Source: Serinus canaria (taxonomy: Eukaryota > Chordata > Aves > Passeriformes > Fringillidae). Taken from it: 64,000 bases of DNA. Under the pieces are notes generated by a model. It worked only from the letters and a program-made list of their open reading frames with translations, was not told the origin of the DNA and did no database searches. Positions 34,191 through 46,412 of this stretch are shown here, piece by piece. The stretch covers positions 8,965,072-9,029,071 of the forward strand of contig NC_066329.1 of assembly GCF_022539315.1 (NCBI RefSeq). Direction: 5' to 3'. The translations under genes and the position numbers were made by a program. Numbering within the stretch: position 1 is the first letter of the stretch; every line of letters starts with the position of its first letter.

Positions 34191-37100
34191 CAAGGGATGG
34201 TCTGGGTGTGCCCCTCTGGACCTTGGGGGATTTTTGTTCCATGGCATCCATGGGAGCCCCCTGAGCCATGCAGCCTACACTGGCTGCCTGCACCCCAGGC
34301 ACGGGTGGTGGGGAGAGGGAGCAGCTGTTCACAGCCACTGCCTTCTTGGTTCTGCTGACAGGCCTGGATTTACTTCTGCAGGGAGTGTGTGGGTGTGAGG
34401 CACGTGGGGATACCTGTGGGTGCCCCCTGTGGCATGGCTGGAGCAAGGTGAGAAGTTTTACTCAGACATCTGTGCCTGGAGCTCAGCATGAGCTGGCTAA
34501 TGCATGATGCTGTCTCATTGCTGCTGGGAAAAGTCCTTTCACAATGATCTGGCTGTGTGATCACCCTGGGCATTAAACTGCTTTGCTGCACCTCCTGGTG
34601 TAGTATCAAAACTTGAGGGAAATGTAAGTGAAAGAACATGCCCACTGCTGGCCAGCCATATGGATGTGCTGCAGAGAGCTGGTGGTGGTGTCAGCTCAGT
34701 GGCACATCCTGCTGTGCACTGAGCAGAGCTTCCCTGTGCAGGAGAGATTTATTCCTTGTGCAGGAGAGCAGCCTGAGCCCCTGTCTTGCCAGGTAAGGGC
34801 ACAGATCCAGGCCTTGGGCTCTCCTGCTGGGAAGGTGCTTGGCAGTGATGCCCTTGGGGACTTTGGGCTGTCTGACAGCTCTGTGTTGGCCATTCAGCAT
34901 GCCCTGGTCAAACCTGCAGTGCAGGGCTGAGAAGTGGGACCATCACCTTGTTAATAACTGCCTGCAGTTCATAGTGCTTCCAGGAAACTGGGCTTCTCAT
35001 GTGGAAAATAAGACAGCAAACTGTTCCTGCTTGTGGATGCTGGGGATCCCTGCAACTATTTGCACAAATCTGGGCAATCTGGGGCACTGTTCTCTGCTCT
35101 CTTGCCACTCCCTCCCAAGAAGTGTTTCCCATGTGATGTCTGAGAGGGCTGCATGTCTCTGCAGTAGCAGAGGTGATGCTGGTCTCCTACCTTTTACCCT
35201 ATCGTGGGGGAAAGGGGTGATCCAGGAAAGGTGCAAAGCCACAAAACAGCTGTTGCCATTGTCCTTTCCAAATCTCAAAGTTCAATTTGTTAACGATGTG
35301 AGTAAAACCACCAGAGCTGCTGCTGGGGGCTCTGCCATGCTTTGGCTCTTTAACCTGACATCTCAGCATGGCAGACACAGGTATCAACCCTGCTTGGCTG
35401 CCCACAAGCTGAGGGAATCCCTTTGCTGTGGCATTCCTGTTTTCCCTGCCCTCTGAAGGAGGGAGAGCTTGCTGACAGCAGTGGCTGGGCTCTGCTGGGG
35501 TGCTGCAGGCTGCTGTGGGTGCAGCAGAGGAGCAGCTCCCTGGGCTGTGCTGCTCCTCTGCACAGCAGCTCAGAGGATCTGATCCTGGGTGGCTGCTGCT
35601 GCCTTGCCCTGCTGCACATGTCAGATCAGTAGCAGCATCTCTGCTGCCAGGCCATGAGCTTGTGCCTCTCTGCAATTATGCTGAGGCTGTTGGCTGTCCC
35701 TGACACAGGCTGGGATTAGGAGTCCCCGTGCTGACACGCTGACAGCTCAGCTGTGTTCAGTGTCCACTTAAGTGCACAATTCACTGGCACACCCCTGCTG
35801 CCCAGCCCAGCCTGTGCCCTGCTGCCCTGTGCCCTTCCCCACAGCCCTGCACCACAGATCCAGTGTGCAGCAGGACTCATCCAGCCCAAGGCAGGCTTGG
35901 GGAGGGTTCTTGTCTCTGCAGGACCACAACACAGCCTTCCAGTGAAGGCCTGGGGGCAGCAGGCTGCCTCCCTGGCTCTGGGGGCTCTGTTGCAATCCCC
36001 TCTCCAGCCCCACAGGGTCTAAAGCCTGGCAGCAGTGCCTGGGCAGCATCTGTCAGTGATGAGTACAGCAAGCTCTGTGGGGGCACGTGAGCTTCCCTGA
36101 ACCATTTTTGTCTCCTGTACCCGCACTTCCCAGCTCCAGCAGGCCAAGCTGGATTTTGATGGCATCAGTGTCCATCACTTTTATTTTCAGTTTATTCACA
36201 GAGCAGCTCCAGCACCCAGCACCTGCCTGAGCTTGGAGGAACACCAGTGCAACCCAAGTCTGTCACAATTGAAAGAAACAAGGTCAAATGCAGGTTGCAG
36301 AGGCATTCCTAACTTCTGAATGCTCCATTTGGGACTTGGAAATAATGTCCTTTTAACATAGTACTTAATGTTTAATACACTTTTATGAGTCTGTGGGAGC
36401 ACAAATGATCCCCTCCCAGAGTTTAACATTTATAACTCTAAACTGATGCACTGAATTTCTTTGAATTCAACTTCACTTTAAAGCACCAATTGTATTTTCT
36501 TCAGCCTTGGTCCACTCTGTGGGTTTGTTGAGGCTTCAAGAGCTCTGAGCCCTTGGAGATGGAGAGCTTTGAGGGCTGTAGCTGCAGCCAGCTGTGGGCA
36601 GGTGTGGACTGGAGGTGGCTGCGATGCTGCTGCTTTGTTGGAGCTGCTTTCACTGCTCGTTGTTTAGTACAGTAACTATGTGACAGCAATAACTCTGTAA
36701 ATCAAACTCATGTTTTTTTCAGAACACGGAATGTGCCTTTGCCCTCTGAAGTGAAAAGAGTGGGAGAGATGGAGAGTTTACATGAGAAATATTTCTCAGA
36801 AATAACCAAGAAATCCTGAATTAAATCTTCAAATCAATATATCCAGTCCAGCTGATGTATTTGCCAAGGAAAATTGGGGCTGATCAGTTAATCCTTGGTA
36901 AATTCATAAGCAACTGAAAATGGGACTTGGTAGTCAGACATTTCAGTCTTGTCAGTGGATGGACCCAATGCCTCTGGTGCAGGCAGGTGCCTGAGAGGAT
37001 GTGGCATCACCCTGTCTGGGCTGGGGCTTGGGATTGCTCCTGGGCTTTACCCTGAGTGCTTGATGGAGGCAAAGGAGATCTTCTGTAATGTTTCCTTTTC

Positions 37101-37589
37101 CTCTGAAGAGAAACAAACCCAACAAGACTCCTAGGAGAGGAGATGCAGGAGGCCAGGTGAAAGAAGTGGGATTGCACTGCCAAGTGTTGAAAAATTAAAA
37201 TATGCATGACTTTACCTCAGGTGCACAACTCTGACTCTGCCCCCTTGTGCATATTCATTAAAATACAGCCTCTAATTACCTGTCCTGAGTGGTGCAGGCA
37301 GTGTCTCCAAGCTGGTCTGGGGGTCCTGCAGTGCCACAGGTGGGTCATGGTTTGAGGCTGCTGTGCCACGAGGGGCAGGGGCTCAGACTGGTGTGACCTG
37401 CCCAGACCTGGCACTAAGCTGGGCTGGAACTAAAGAGACTTTGCTTAGGAGCCACCTTGGAGCACGGGATCCAGGGCAGGAGGAGATCAGGTTAAAATCT
37501 GCTTTTTCTTGCAAGGTGACAGTGCAAACACAGTGTTCCCAGGAAGGAGTTAATATGGGTCTGTCTACAGATGTCCTGATGGAGTGAAG
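34191..37589. other. Non-coding spacer
   Basis: CTG/CAG-rich spacer without a supported gene. One acceptor-like site at 36722 is followed by a 31-codon open stretch, listed separately. AT-richer sequence at 36270-36500 and 36660-36930 has no clear role. Confidence 0.45.
36723..36819 (+). other. Candidate 3' terminal exon piece (weak)
   Basis: TGTTTTTTTCAG is a strong acceptor-like sequence ending at 36722. After one base completing a codon, a frame reads TRNVPLPSEVKRVGEMESLH and ends EKYFSEITKKS at a TGA (36817-36819). ATTAAA follows at 36821. The peptide is hydrophilic and unfamiliar. Its entry phase does not match the donor at 33761, so it does not join directly to that piece. Confidence 0.15.
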
Positions 37590-37745
37590 GCAAGCAATGA
37601 TATTTTGTATCATTTTGATATCCGGTCTAAATTAGGCCCGAGGGAAAGACTCTGGCCTATTTAACCCAGCATCTGTCAGTTATCATTATTTTCAGCCAAC
37701 TTTAGTAGATCCAAGTATAAAATTTATATCTGGGGGGAGGAGAGG
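37590..37745. promoter_or_regulatory. Candidate conserved non-coding element
   Basis: AT-rich complex block. It starts with a small hairpin, AATGATA (37596-37602) against TATCATT (37608-37614) with a 5-base loop. GATATCCGG and TCTAAATTAGGCCCGAGGG follow. The sharp change to GGGGGGAGGAGAGGG at its right end marks the boundary. No exon signal is seen. Confidence 0.3.
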
Positions 37746-40700
37746 GAAAGAGGCTAGTAGAAGCTGGATTTGGCTACCTCAGCTTTTGTTGAAAGGATTT
37801 GCAGTGGCCTTTTAGGAGTTGTTACATGAGGGAAGAAACCAATTATTTGGGGCAGCCCTGAGGGTGAGACTGGCTGGCTGGTCTCTACCAAGAGCTGTGT
37901 GAAGGGGACACACAGAGAAAGAGGCAAGATGTTATTGGGGTTTCCAAGGATGAGTTTCAGATCTAGATAGTGGTATTTGCTTAGTTATGTTGTGAAAAAA
38001 ATGGAATTTGCTCATAATGTAACCTTGAAAAGCATTCCCACAGATGTGGGTGGCCTTCCCACTGAGCAGACTGTGAGCTAACAGGTGGGTGGGGACGTCT
38101 GTGACCTCGCTGATGGGGACATCTGCCACCACTGAGAACATGGGTGTAGGGCCCACGGAGGGCAGGGCTGGTGTCCCTAGGTGATAGGAGGGTGCTGCTG
38201 GGATGCAGCTGTGGAGGAGACAAATCTCCTCTTGGTGGGGCTTCCAGTAGAGATGAAATGCTCCACACCAGCCACAAGCTGGGAGGACCTCAGGGGGATG
38301 CTCAGACCCTCCAGGGATTGCATTTCCATCAACCCCTGCACAGGCAAGAGCTGCTGGAGCAGAGCTCAGGCTGAGACAGTGGCTCCTGCTGGGACCTGTG
38401 CTGGCTGGGGGAGACCCTGGACTACCTGAACTTGGTCCTGGCAGCTCCCAGAGCAGAGGTGTTGGTGGTGTGGCACCCACAGTGTGTTGGGAAGGGACAT
38501 GCCTGGCCTCCTGCAGGGCTGCTGGCTGCAGTCAGGCAGCTGAGCAATTTTTTTTACCTGCTGTCATTGAAACCAAGCAGAAACCCTGAACTCCTGATGA
38601 CTGACTAATGCAATTGCCCTTTTATTTCGTGATACTTCCTTGAGAAGCAGAAGGACTCTGAAGCTTAGGCTGTTGTAAATCCTTGCTCAGGCTGCAGGCA
38701 TCTGGCTTGGGTGCAGAAAATGGAAACTTTAGTGTCTGGGGAGAAACCCAAGCCTCATCCTAGCAGCTTTCTCTGTGCTGTGTGGTGTGGTAGATGCTTT
38801 GTTTTTCTCACACTGGGATGTACTGGATGGATTTTTTGAAGCAGAGACCAGGAGTTCATACCTGCTGTATGGCAGCACCTGGCAGTGTTGCTCCTTCTTG
38901 TAACAGCTTGAAGTAGAAGCTACAAACTGCTGATGACCATGATGCTGCCTTTGTCACCTGCAGATACGTGTAACTGCTGCTTGCCCCTTGTGCTGGACTG
39001 GCCCTGGATTATCTCTAACAAAATTTACTTTAAATTCTCCAAAACTTACAACAATTTCTTCGTGCAGCAAGAAAGAACTCTCCAGGTCCTGTGATTTGGG
39101 GTCAAATCAGTGTTTTCCCAGGATGTGGTGAAACAGCTCCTTCTCTTTCCTCCTGGTATCACATTGTTATGCTTCTTGTTGTTGTGCTGGGCTGCCTCCT
39201 CTCAGGAGCGGCCTGGAAGGGCCAGTGGGGAGGCAGCATGGTGGGAATGTGCTTTAGGGTGACCAGAGGTGGGTTTGCTGTCCCAGCACGTCGCTGTCTC
39301 TGGGGTTTCGGGTGTGCCTGGCCTTATGCAAGCCAGGGAAGTGCCGTGTTGTGTAACGCTGTTGTGTAAGCAGGGCACGGGCGGGTGTTGGGGTTTCGGC
39401 ACACAAACCATGCTCTGTCATGCTCCCTGCATTTCCCCATCTGCAGCCTGGAGGGATCTGTCCCAAGAACTTCCCATCCACTTTCCTGGGGGTGTGACAG
39501 GGACAGAGAGCCCTTTCTCAGATGGAGCTGTTGGTGGAAGGGTTGTCTTTAGGCTGTGAGCAGTTGGCACTCGTGTCTGACTTCTGCTACCGTGTGCAGC
39601 TGCACCTTTTCCAGATATGGGGCAGAGTGCAGGGCCATCTTTGCAGGAGGTGAAGCTGCTGCTGTGCCTGGACACTTAATGAGAGTGGCTTTGCAGGAGA
39701 CTCCTTGTTCAGCACTGCCTCTCTCCTTGTCCTCCTGTTCCAGCTGACATTACCATGGCACTGTGCTACCTGTTACAAAGCTGTCTTGTGGAGGGACTGC
39801 CAGGCCTTCCATGGCAGTGACACCTCAAAGGGGTGCTTGAAACAAGCTCAAGGGGGAAATGGATCCCCCTGCCCGTGGTCTCTGTGCAGTGACAGTGGTT
39901 GGGAACACGGTGAGCAGGCTCTGAATGTCAGCACATTGTTCCTGGTGAGATACGTGTCATGTCGCATTAGCTCAGGCCGACAGCTACCGGTGGGAAAATA
40001 TTTCTGGGAGTTCCTCGAAGTGCCCCCACCTCCTACAGGCAGGGACTTGTGCCTGGCAGCAGAGCTGTGCCCAGCCACACTGGGGGAGCAGTGAGATCAT
40101 CTGGTGCCTGAGTAAGTGGAAAGTCACCTGACTGTTGTGTCCGAAGGGAAGCTGCCTGTGCTGGGAGCATTCTCGTGGAGAGTGTCTGGCTGTTCAGAAG
40201 ACAAAGCTCAGTTTTATTTCTTGGTATCCTCTGCTTAGGGAAGAGGAGGTGGGGTTAGCATGACTTATTTGGTGAAATGCACCGTGCCCAGAATGAAGGG
40301 AGCAGCTGACAGTACTGGGAGCTGAAGAAACCCTCTCGTTCCTGCTGCAGAGGTCAGGAGCTGGAAGTGTCCTGTGTGGTTCAGGAGCATTTAGAAGACA
40401 AGGCAGTCTCTTGTGAGTGCAAGGAGCCACTCAGCACTACACAGCCATGGAATGGTGCAAGGATGGAGCTGGAACAGGGCTGCTGTGGGATAGGGTTAAG
40501 ACAGGTGGGGGGATGTTTGCTCACACACGGGGAGGGACTGACTCCAGTCCAAGGGCAGAGCCCCAGGGCTTTGCTGGACTGAGAAGCTTTTTGGTGATGT
40601 CCCTCTTAAATTTCTCATGCCCTCATCTGCAGAAGCATCTCTTCACCCATCCCTGGGACTCCTGTGTGCCCCTTGCAACTTCCTCGATGCTCTGAGCTCA

Positions 40701-40829
40701 CAGCTCCCTTCTGCCTGGGCTGGCCCAGCCCTGCCCTGCCCTGCCTGCTGTGCTGGGGGCTCTGCCTGCTCTCCTGACATCCTCACTTCAGCATCAGCTT
40801 TTCTGAGCCTTCCCTCTTTATTTTCTTCC
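37746..40829. other. Non-coding spacer
   Basis: No coding gene is supported. A CpG-containing patch at 39290-39400 is too short for a CpG island. Open frames up to 182 codons on the minus strand at 37932-38480 show no domain. Confidence 0.5.
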
Positions 40830-41170
40830 AATGTCAGAGAGGTGAGGAGGTCAAACGCTAATGCAGTATTTCTTTCCTTTTGTAAAGTGTACCTAGCAGA
40901 TGAGGAGTGTCAACACCGATTTGTTTTTCAAGTGTTTCTGCAAGATTATTTTCTTGTTAAAAGTGACAAGGAGGTGCAGAACTGTCGGCCTTTAGCCAGA
41001 GATGTCATCTCGTCTTTGTGTAGGTGAACAGGCACGAGATGACAGAGCACCTTTTTGTGGGAAAGAAAGAAAAGTTGAGCCCAATTTAATAATTTCCTTA
41101 AAAACCAAAAGGAGCATATGCTCCTTCTCTTTTCCTGATCCTCAGTAATGAGAGGCTGGAGAGAGGAAGA
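40830..41170. promoter_or_regulatory. Candidate conserved non-coding element with inverted repeats
   Basis: A complex block unlike the flanking CTG/CCC-rich sequence. It holds an 11-bp perfect inverted repeat (41003-41013 against 41034-41044, 20-base loop) and an 18-bp perfect palindrome AAGGAGCATATGCTCCTT at 41109-41126 with a CATATG E-box core. A + frame is open from the CAG at about 40838 to a TAG at 41025-41027, but the acceptor is followed by mixed sequence and the peptide is unfamiliar. I favour a regulatory element over an exon. Confidence 0.35.
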
Positions 41171-42894
41171 CCCTGTTAGGCCCTAGTCAGTGCAGTGTGT
41201 TCATGCAGAACTGCTCTCAGTACCAAGGGGGTGCTTTGAACAGCATCATTCATTTGTGGCCTTTCCAAGTTCCTCTGCATCTTTTGGCAGCAGAATCTGA
41301 CAGTGGTTTTGGCACAGATAAGGTGCTTCTGTATAGCTGGCAGGGTGGACCATGGGCAAACCATTCTGGGCTTCAGCTGTGCTCTCAGGACCTGCCCAGG
41401 AAGCTGCCCTGTGCTGGGCTGCCAGCTTGACACAGCTGAGCCCCCTTGGAGCTCCATGGAGGGGCTGCCTTTTGTCCTGGTTGCAAGTTGGCAGCCCAGC
41501 ACGTGGCTTTCTGTGGCCAGGGCTGAGGAGGAGGAGGAGGGAGCAGGTGTGGGCTGGGGGTGTGATCCTGTTGCTTGTTCTCCTTGGCCATGGGCTGCCC
41601 TTCAGCTTGTGGCACACTTCCCTCCCCCAGAGAGTGGAGGAGACACTCAACACTCACTTGGGTCCCTGGTGCTGATATTTTCTGGCAGTTTAAGAGCCCA
41701 ATAACTGATTTGCCACTTGATGTAGTCATTAAGGGGCTGGCTGTGCTTTTGAAACTCTCTTCCCCCTCTGCTCTGCACAGCCTCTGATGACACCCCAGGA
41801 CAGGGAGCATTGCTGATCAGTGTTATTGAGTCTGGGTGGAGCTGAGGGGGCTGAACTCCTGTGGAAGGCACTGGCTCCAGCACACGGACTGAAGCTTTGG
41901 TGATGTGGCACGACACAGGACCAGTCCTGGGGCTGGTGTGGGACCAGGTTTGGGGTTTGCCATCTGGTCAGCAGAGAGGCAGATTGGAGAGTCCAGGATG
42001 GCTGGAGATGTGGCTGGGCTCCAGCTCCCCAGACCCCATCTCCTTTGCTGGATTCATACTGGCTCCCACTGGTCACCCTCCCTGTGGTGAGTCGGCTCCA
42101 GGGAGGTGTCAGCCAGCTGTGTGCAGGGGGGTGAATCAGTGCATTCTTTTGTCATGCTTCCAAGTCTAGAAATTCAGCAACTTTGGAGAAAGCTGTATTT
42201 AGAGGAGCAATAAAAAGGCAACTGACTCACATGGAAACAACATCAGTGGAATAAAAGGGGAGAGGCTTGGATTGCTGCAGGGAGACTGGTGGGGGAATAT
42301 GTTTAGATTTGTGATGGTGGACATGGAAGTATTGAAGCACCCAAGATGAGTCTGGCCTAGTCCAGAAATGAATTAGCAGAAGTAAGTAATGTATATCCAC
42401 CTTCCCATGAGTTAACAGTGATATCATGCTTTGCTTTTAATAGCTTTTGTGATCTCGGGGCAAAGTTTTGTTTGTTTTTTTTTTTTCAAATCGAGATAAT
42501 TCTTTTGTTTGAAAAAAACCACCCTAAAAGCCCTGAAGTGACCTTTCATTCTAAGTGAAGGAGCAGGCGGGCTGATGGCTTTTTCAGATAGGAAGAGAAG
42601 GGCAGAGCAGCCCGTGCTGGCCAGCACTCCAAGGAGGGAGCACTGCCGGCAGCGCACACTTGGCCCTATTGTCTCTGCTTGTATGGACTAGTCGGTGGGA
42701 AATGAGGTATTTCCTCCCTGCAGCCTGCTCTGTTGGAGTGCTGGAGGCTGGATCCTGCCCTGCCCTGCGCCTCGGTGCAGCTCTTGCAACGCCGGGCTTT
42801 GGGGAGGTGCTTTCTGTGGGAGCAGGATCAGCCTCTCCACCAGGTGTCTGGGAGGCTGTGACCCTCTGGGGCTGCTGGGGCATCGTTATTTAAA
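41171..42894. other. Non-coding spacer
   Basis: No coding gene is supported. AT-richer sequence at 42120-42560 ends in an oligo-T run (42474-42486). Otherwise the block is CTG/CAG-rich with chance open frames. Confidence 0.5.
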
Positions 42895-43160
42895 CATGTT
42901 CTGATTAGACTGCACTGTAAATCCAGCATTTTAATTCTTTCCATATGTAAGATCCAGTCTAATAAGCCAAAGTTTAAGACCATGCAATCTATTTGGAATA
43001 ACCATATGGATTAGGAGTCAGACTGTGCTTTTCTGCTTCTTGTATTTACACTAATAGAGAGACAGTTGCTAATGTGCATGTAGCTAGTGCTGGTACCCAT
43101 TTTTTAAAAATATGACACCAAATGGCTTGCATTAAAATATTTGAAAAGCAGTAAAGCTGT
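42895..43160. promoter_or_regulatory. Candidate conserved non-coding element
   Basis: AT-rich complex block with two CATATG cores, one as the palindrome CCATATGG at 43002-43009, and several TAAT words (GTCTAATAAGCC, TACACTAATAGAG, GTTGCTAATGTG). There is no exon signal. The block fits a homeodomain/bHLH-bound element, by inference. Confidence 0.3.
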
Positions 43161-44814
43161 GAAAGTTTCTCTCTTGCGCAGACACAGACACATCTGTGAA
43201 ACGAGGCATCTCCAGGCAGCAACATTCCTATCCCTCCCTGTAGCCTTATCAGTGGGGCTGGAGACCCCTGCAGGGTGCTGGGCCAGCCCAGTTCCCCCCC
43301 AGCTGCACCTGCTGGGCCAGTGAAGACCCCCTGGGCATGAGGGAGAGCAGCCTTTGGGGCAAGGAGGACCTGGCTGGATCCAGACCCCTCTGTAATGTCA
43401 GGAACTGGAGGAACCTGTGGCTATGGAGAGCCTGGGGCTGCCTGTGCTTGGTTGGTTTGGCACATGGTGCTGACTGTGGTGATGTCACCCCCGACTCTCA
43501 GGGCTGATTCCAGCTGGGGTTCACCCAGGTAATGCCCTCCCACCGGCCAGAGAGGTCTGGAGAGAGGAGCAGCAGAGCTGGGAGCTGGCCACTTGGTCAG
43601 TTATTGAAATCTTTCATCAGTCATTTATTTTACTGGTCTTTTTCTGCCATTTCTTGGTTCTCTTGGGCAGATCCCCCAGTCTGAGTATTTCTTGGTCTTT
43701 GTGTTCCCCTCTCTTTACATTGAAATATCATTTTAAAAGAAAACCAGAAGTGCTCTGCTTTTGAAACTTTGTTCTTTTGCTCTGGAGTAAACGTCCCTTG
43801 GGAGGTCAAACAAGCTTTTTTGATGGTCACCTTTTCTGCAATGACCTGCCAGCACTGGGGTTGCTGGTGGGGTTTATGGGCTGTCACAGGATCCCCAGCC
43901 CCTGCCAGTGTCCAGCAGGCTCCAGAGTTGGTGTAACCTTCCTGTCTATACTTCATCCACTGCTTGTTTCTTGTCAATGAATGATCACCTTGTTATGACC
44001 CTGAAGCTGATGGGACAGGGACATTGGAGCTGAGGAGGCTCCAGTGTGTGTCCCCAAGGTGAGGGCACTCACTTTGCCTGCTGCTCGTTGTCTCTGGCTC
44101 TGTCTGGAAGGGGGGTGGGCTGGGGTCCCCCACCTTGGGCAGGTGGGCGCTGCCTTAGGGGCTCTCTGAAGGTCTTGCAGAGTTCAGGGGGAACAGCCCC
44201 AATCCCTGCTGCACTGGGGAAGTGCTGGGGCAGGGAGCAGCAGCCTGTGTCCTTGGCTTGCATTCCTCAGCCTTCTGCATGGGTCCAGTGACCAAACATG
44301 GCCAGAAGCCTCCCCCCTCTCTTGGAGGTATTTCTTGGAGATTGTGTTTTAGCTGAGGGCAGGAGCCTGTGCTGCTGGCTGTTTTCAGGGTACTGAAAGG
44401 ATCTGGCCCAGGTTTCCAAAGCAGTTGGCTTGACATGGGAGCTGGAGTTGGACCTGGGTCTGTGTGAGCACTGGAAAGCATTTCCGAGTGGGAGTTGCAC
44501 TCTGTCATCCTTCATTCTCTCAGAGAGGAGGGAGTCAGGGTGAGACATGGCAACTTCTTCCTCCCTGTCTCCAGCATTAATCTAAATGCCAAAACACAGA
44601 CCTTTTGGAATGCACTGGTGCTGTGGAGAGCACCAGGACTCAGAAATATCCCCAGGTAGGGTTTCACAGGCACCCAGTGCTGCCCTGCAGGTGCAGGGGG
44701 ATGCTGTCAGCACGCTGCTGCTCCCTGCCCCTGCTGGGCCATACTGAGGAGCTGATGGGCTTGGCTGCCTGAGGTGAGCAGGGAGCCTGGAGAAACATTC
44801 CCAGTGCTGGGCTG
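43161..44814. other. Non-coding spacer
   Basis: CTG/CCC-rich spacer. No gene, repeat or regulatory structure could be supported. Confidence 0.5.
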
Positions 44815-45005
44815 GAAGTGGTTTATTGAAAGGAAAGGATCATATTACACTCAATTTTTGCTGAGTTTATCTTGGTTTTTATCAGATTACATGCAGGATA
44901 GCTCATCAATATTGTGATCCTGCTGACATGTAAGTGAGCCGCTGCATAATTCATGGCTGCTGCAGGGCTCCAGCACTGGGAGGCACATATTTAATTAGGC
45001 ACCTC
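44815..45005. other. Possible conserved non-coding element
   Basis: AT-rich complex sequence (TTTATCAGATTACATGCAGG, ACATATTTAATTAGGCACC) bounded by CTG-rich spacer. No open frame of note. Confidence 0.25.
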
Positions 45006-46338
45006 ACCATTCCAGTCTTCTGGAGCAGCCCCAGGATTGAACCTGTGGAGATGGATGTGGTGGCCCTGCCTGTGCAGCTTCTGGCTGCCTTGGAGGAACC
45101 ATGCTGGCACTGTCCCTGGTCCCAGCCTGGGGGCAGACACTGTGTCATGGCATCATGGTGAGCAGCACTTTCCAACAGGCCCCCAGGGAGGGAAAATGTC
45201 CTGGCAGAGATGAGTGGTCTTCTCTCTTGGGTGCCCTTTGGAGAGCAGGGGTGGAGATGAACGAGGGGTGCACCATATCTTTGCACTCCCATCAGCTATA
45301 ATGTTTAACCCTGAGAATCCACATTATCCATGAAAACACCCCTGTCCTTGGTCAGTCTTTTCAAGTTCAGATTCCTTCTACAGTGAACTCTGGAGCTGAA
45401 TTATGTGTTTTATGGCAAAGTCTTCCTTAACAACTGTTAATTTCTCACTCTGGTTCCACTCATCTCCTTCATCTTGGGCTGGAGAACCAAGTCACTGGCT
45501 GGCTCTGCTGCCCCTCTCCAGACAACCCCAGCTCTCTGGGATCATCATGGGACTCCTGCTCAGAACCTCCCTCCCATGGCAAGCACAATCCAGCAGAGCA
45601 AGGACCCATCCCTGGGGTTCAGCAGTGCACTCTCCCCAGCCCTGGCCTCTTCTCTGGCTGTGTCCAAGGCAGTGTCTGTATCTTCTTCCTCTCAGAGTGT
45701 GCTTGAAAATATATCTGGGATAGGAAGAATTCTTTTTCTTTTTGTGGTGCTTCCCTCCATTAATTTTCTGGTTGTAGTACATTACTCATGGATAATTAAG
45801 AGTGAGCTATTAATACAACAGTTAATATTCAAGTGCAGTGAAGAGGAGAGAACAATAAGTCAAGGAATCATATACTACAAGACATTTTAGTTTAGTGATG
45901 CAATTTTTTTTTGCTGGCTTTGGCTATCAGAGCATAGTGCTGCTTCCATTTAAGTATGGTCCTGAGAACTCCATTTATTGATAGAATACAAATAGGACAT
46001 TAAATCAAGGGAAGTGAATTTGAATTGCTGGTCATATATACAATTTTAAACGGGATTGGCTACTTCTATCTGGTATCTTGTATCTTAAGTTAGGAGAATT
46101 ATGTTAGGGACTGCTAAAAAGAGCTTGAAGTGCCTTAAAATTAATGAGATTTAAGTCTGTCTAGGAATAAAAAGAATTAATGTTAAAATGCAGCTCTTGC
46201 TTTAGGATGAAAAGATGGCTTTAGAGAAGTGGTGGTGCCTTGTCCAGATGGAGGAATGTGGGGAGAATGGGCTGAGCACCAGCATCAATTAACACATCTC
46301 AGCCTTAAGTTCTCCTCCCTGCCCTGCCATCCTCACTG
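45006..46338. other. Spacer with AT-rich interval
   Basis: No coding gene is supported. The interval 45740-46210 is strongly AT-rich and low in CpG, and may be ordinary spacer or a non-coding element. Confidence 0.4.
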
Positions 46339-46412
46339 GGATGGATGGATGGATGGATGGATGGATGGATGGATGGATGGATGGATGGATGGATGGATGG
46401 ATGGATGGATGG
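46339..46412. repeat. (GGAT)n tetranucleotide microsatellite
   Basis: Seventy-four bases, about 18 uninterrupted GGAT units with no mismatch. Pure arrays of this length are usually length-polymorphic. It is open in more than one frame on each strand (Asp-Gly-Trp-Met repeats on +, His-Pro-Ser-Ile repeats on -), which explains the long open frames around it. Confidence 0.97.

Noticed and set aside
40617..41027. 136-codon + frame ending SDKEVQNCRPLARDVISSLCR
   Set aside because: No donor-acceptor structure and an unfamiliar peptide; the inverted repeats and block composition fit a non-coding element better.
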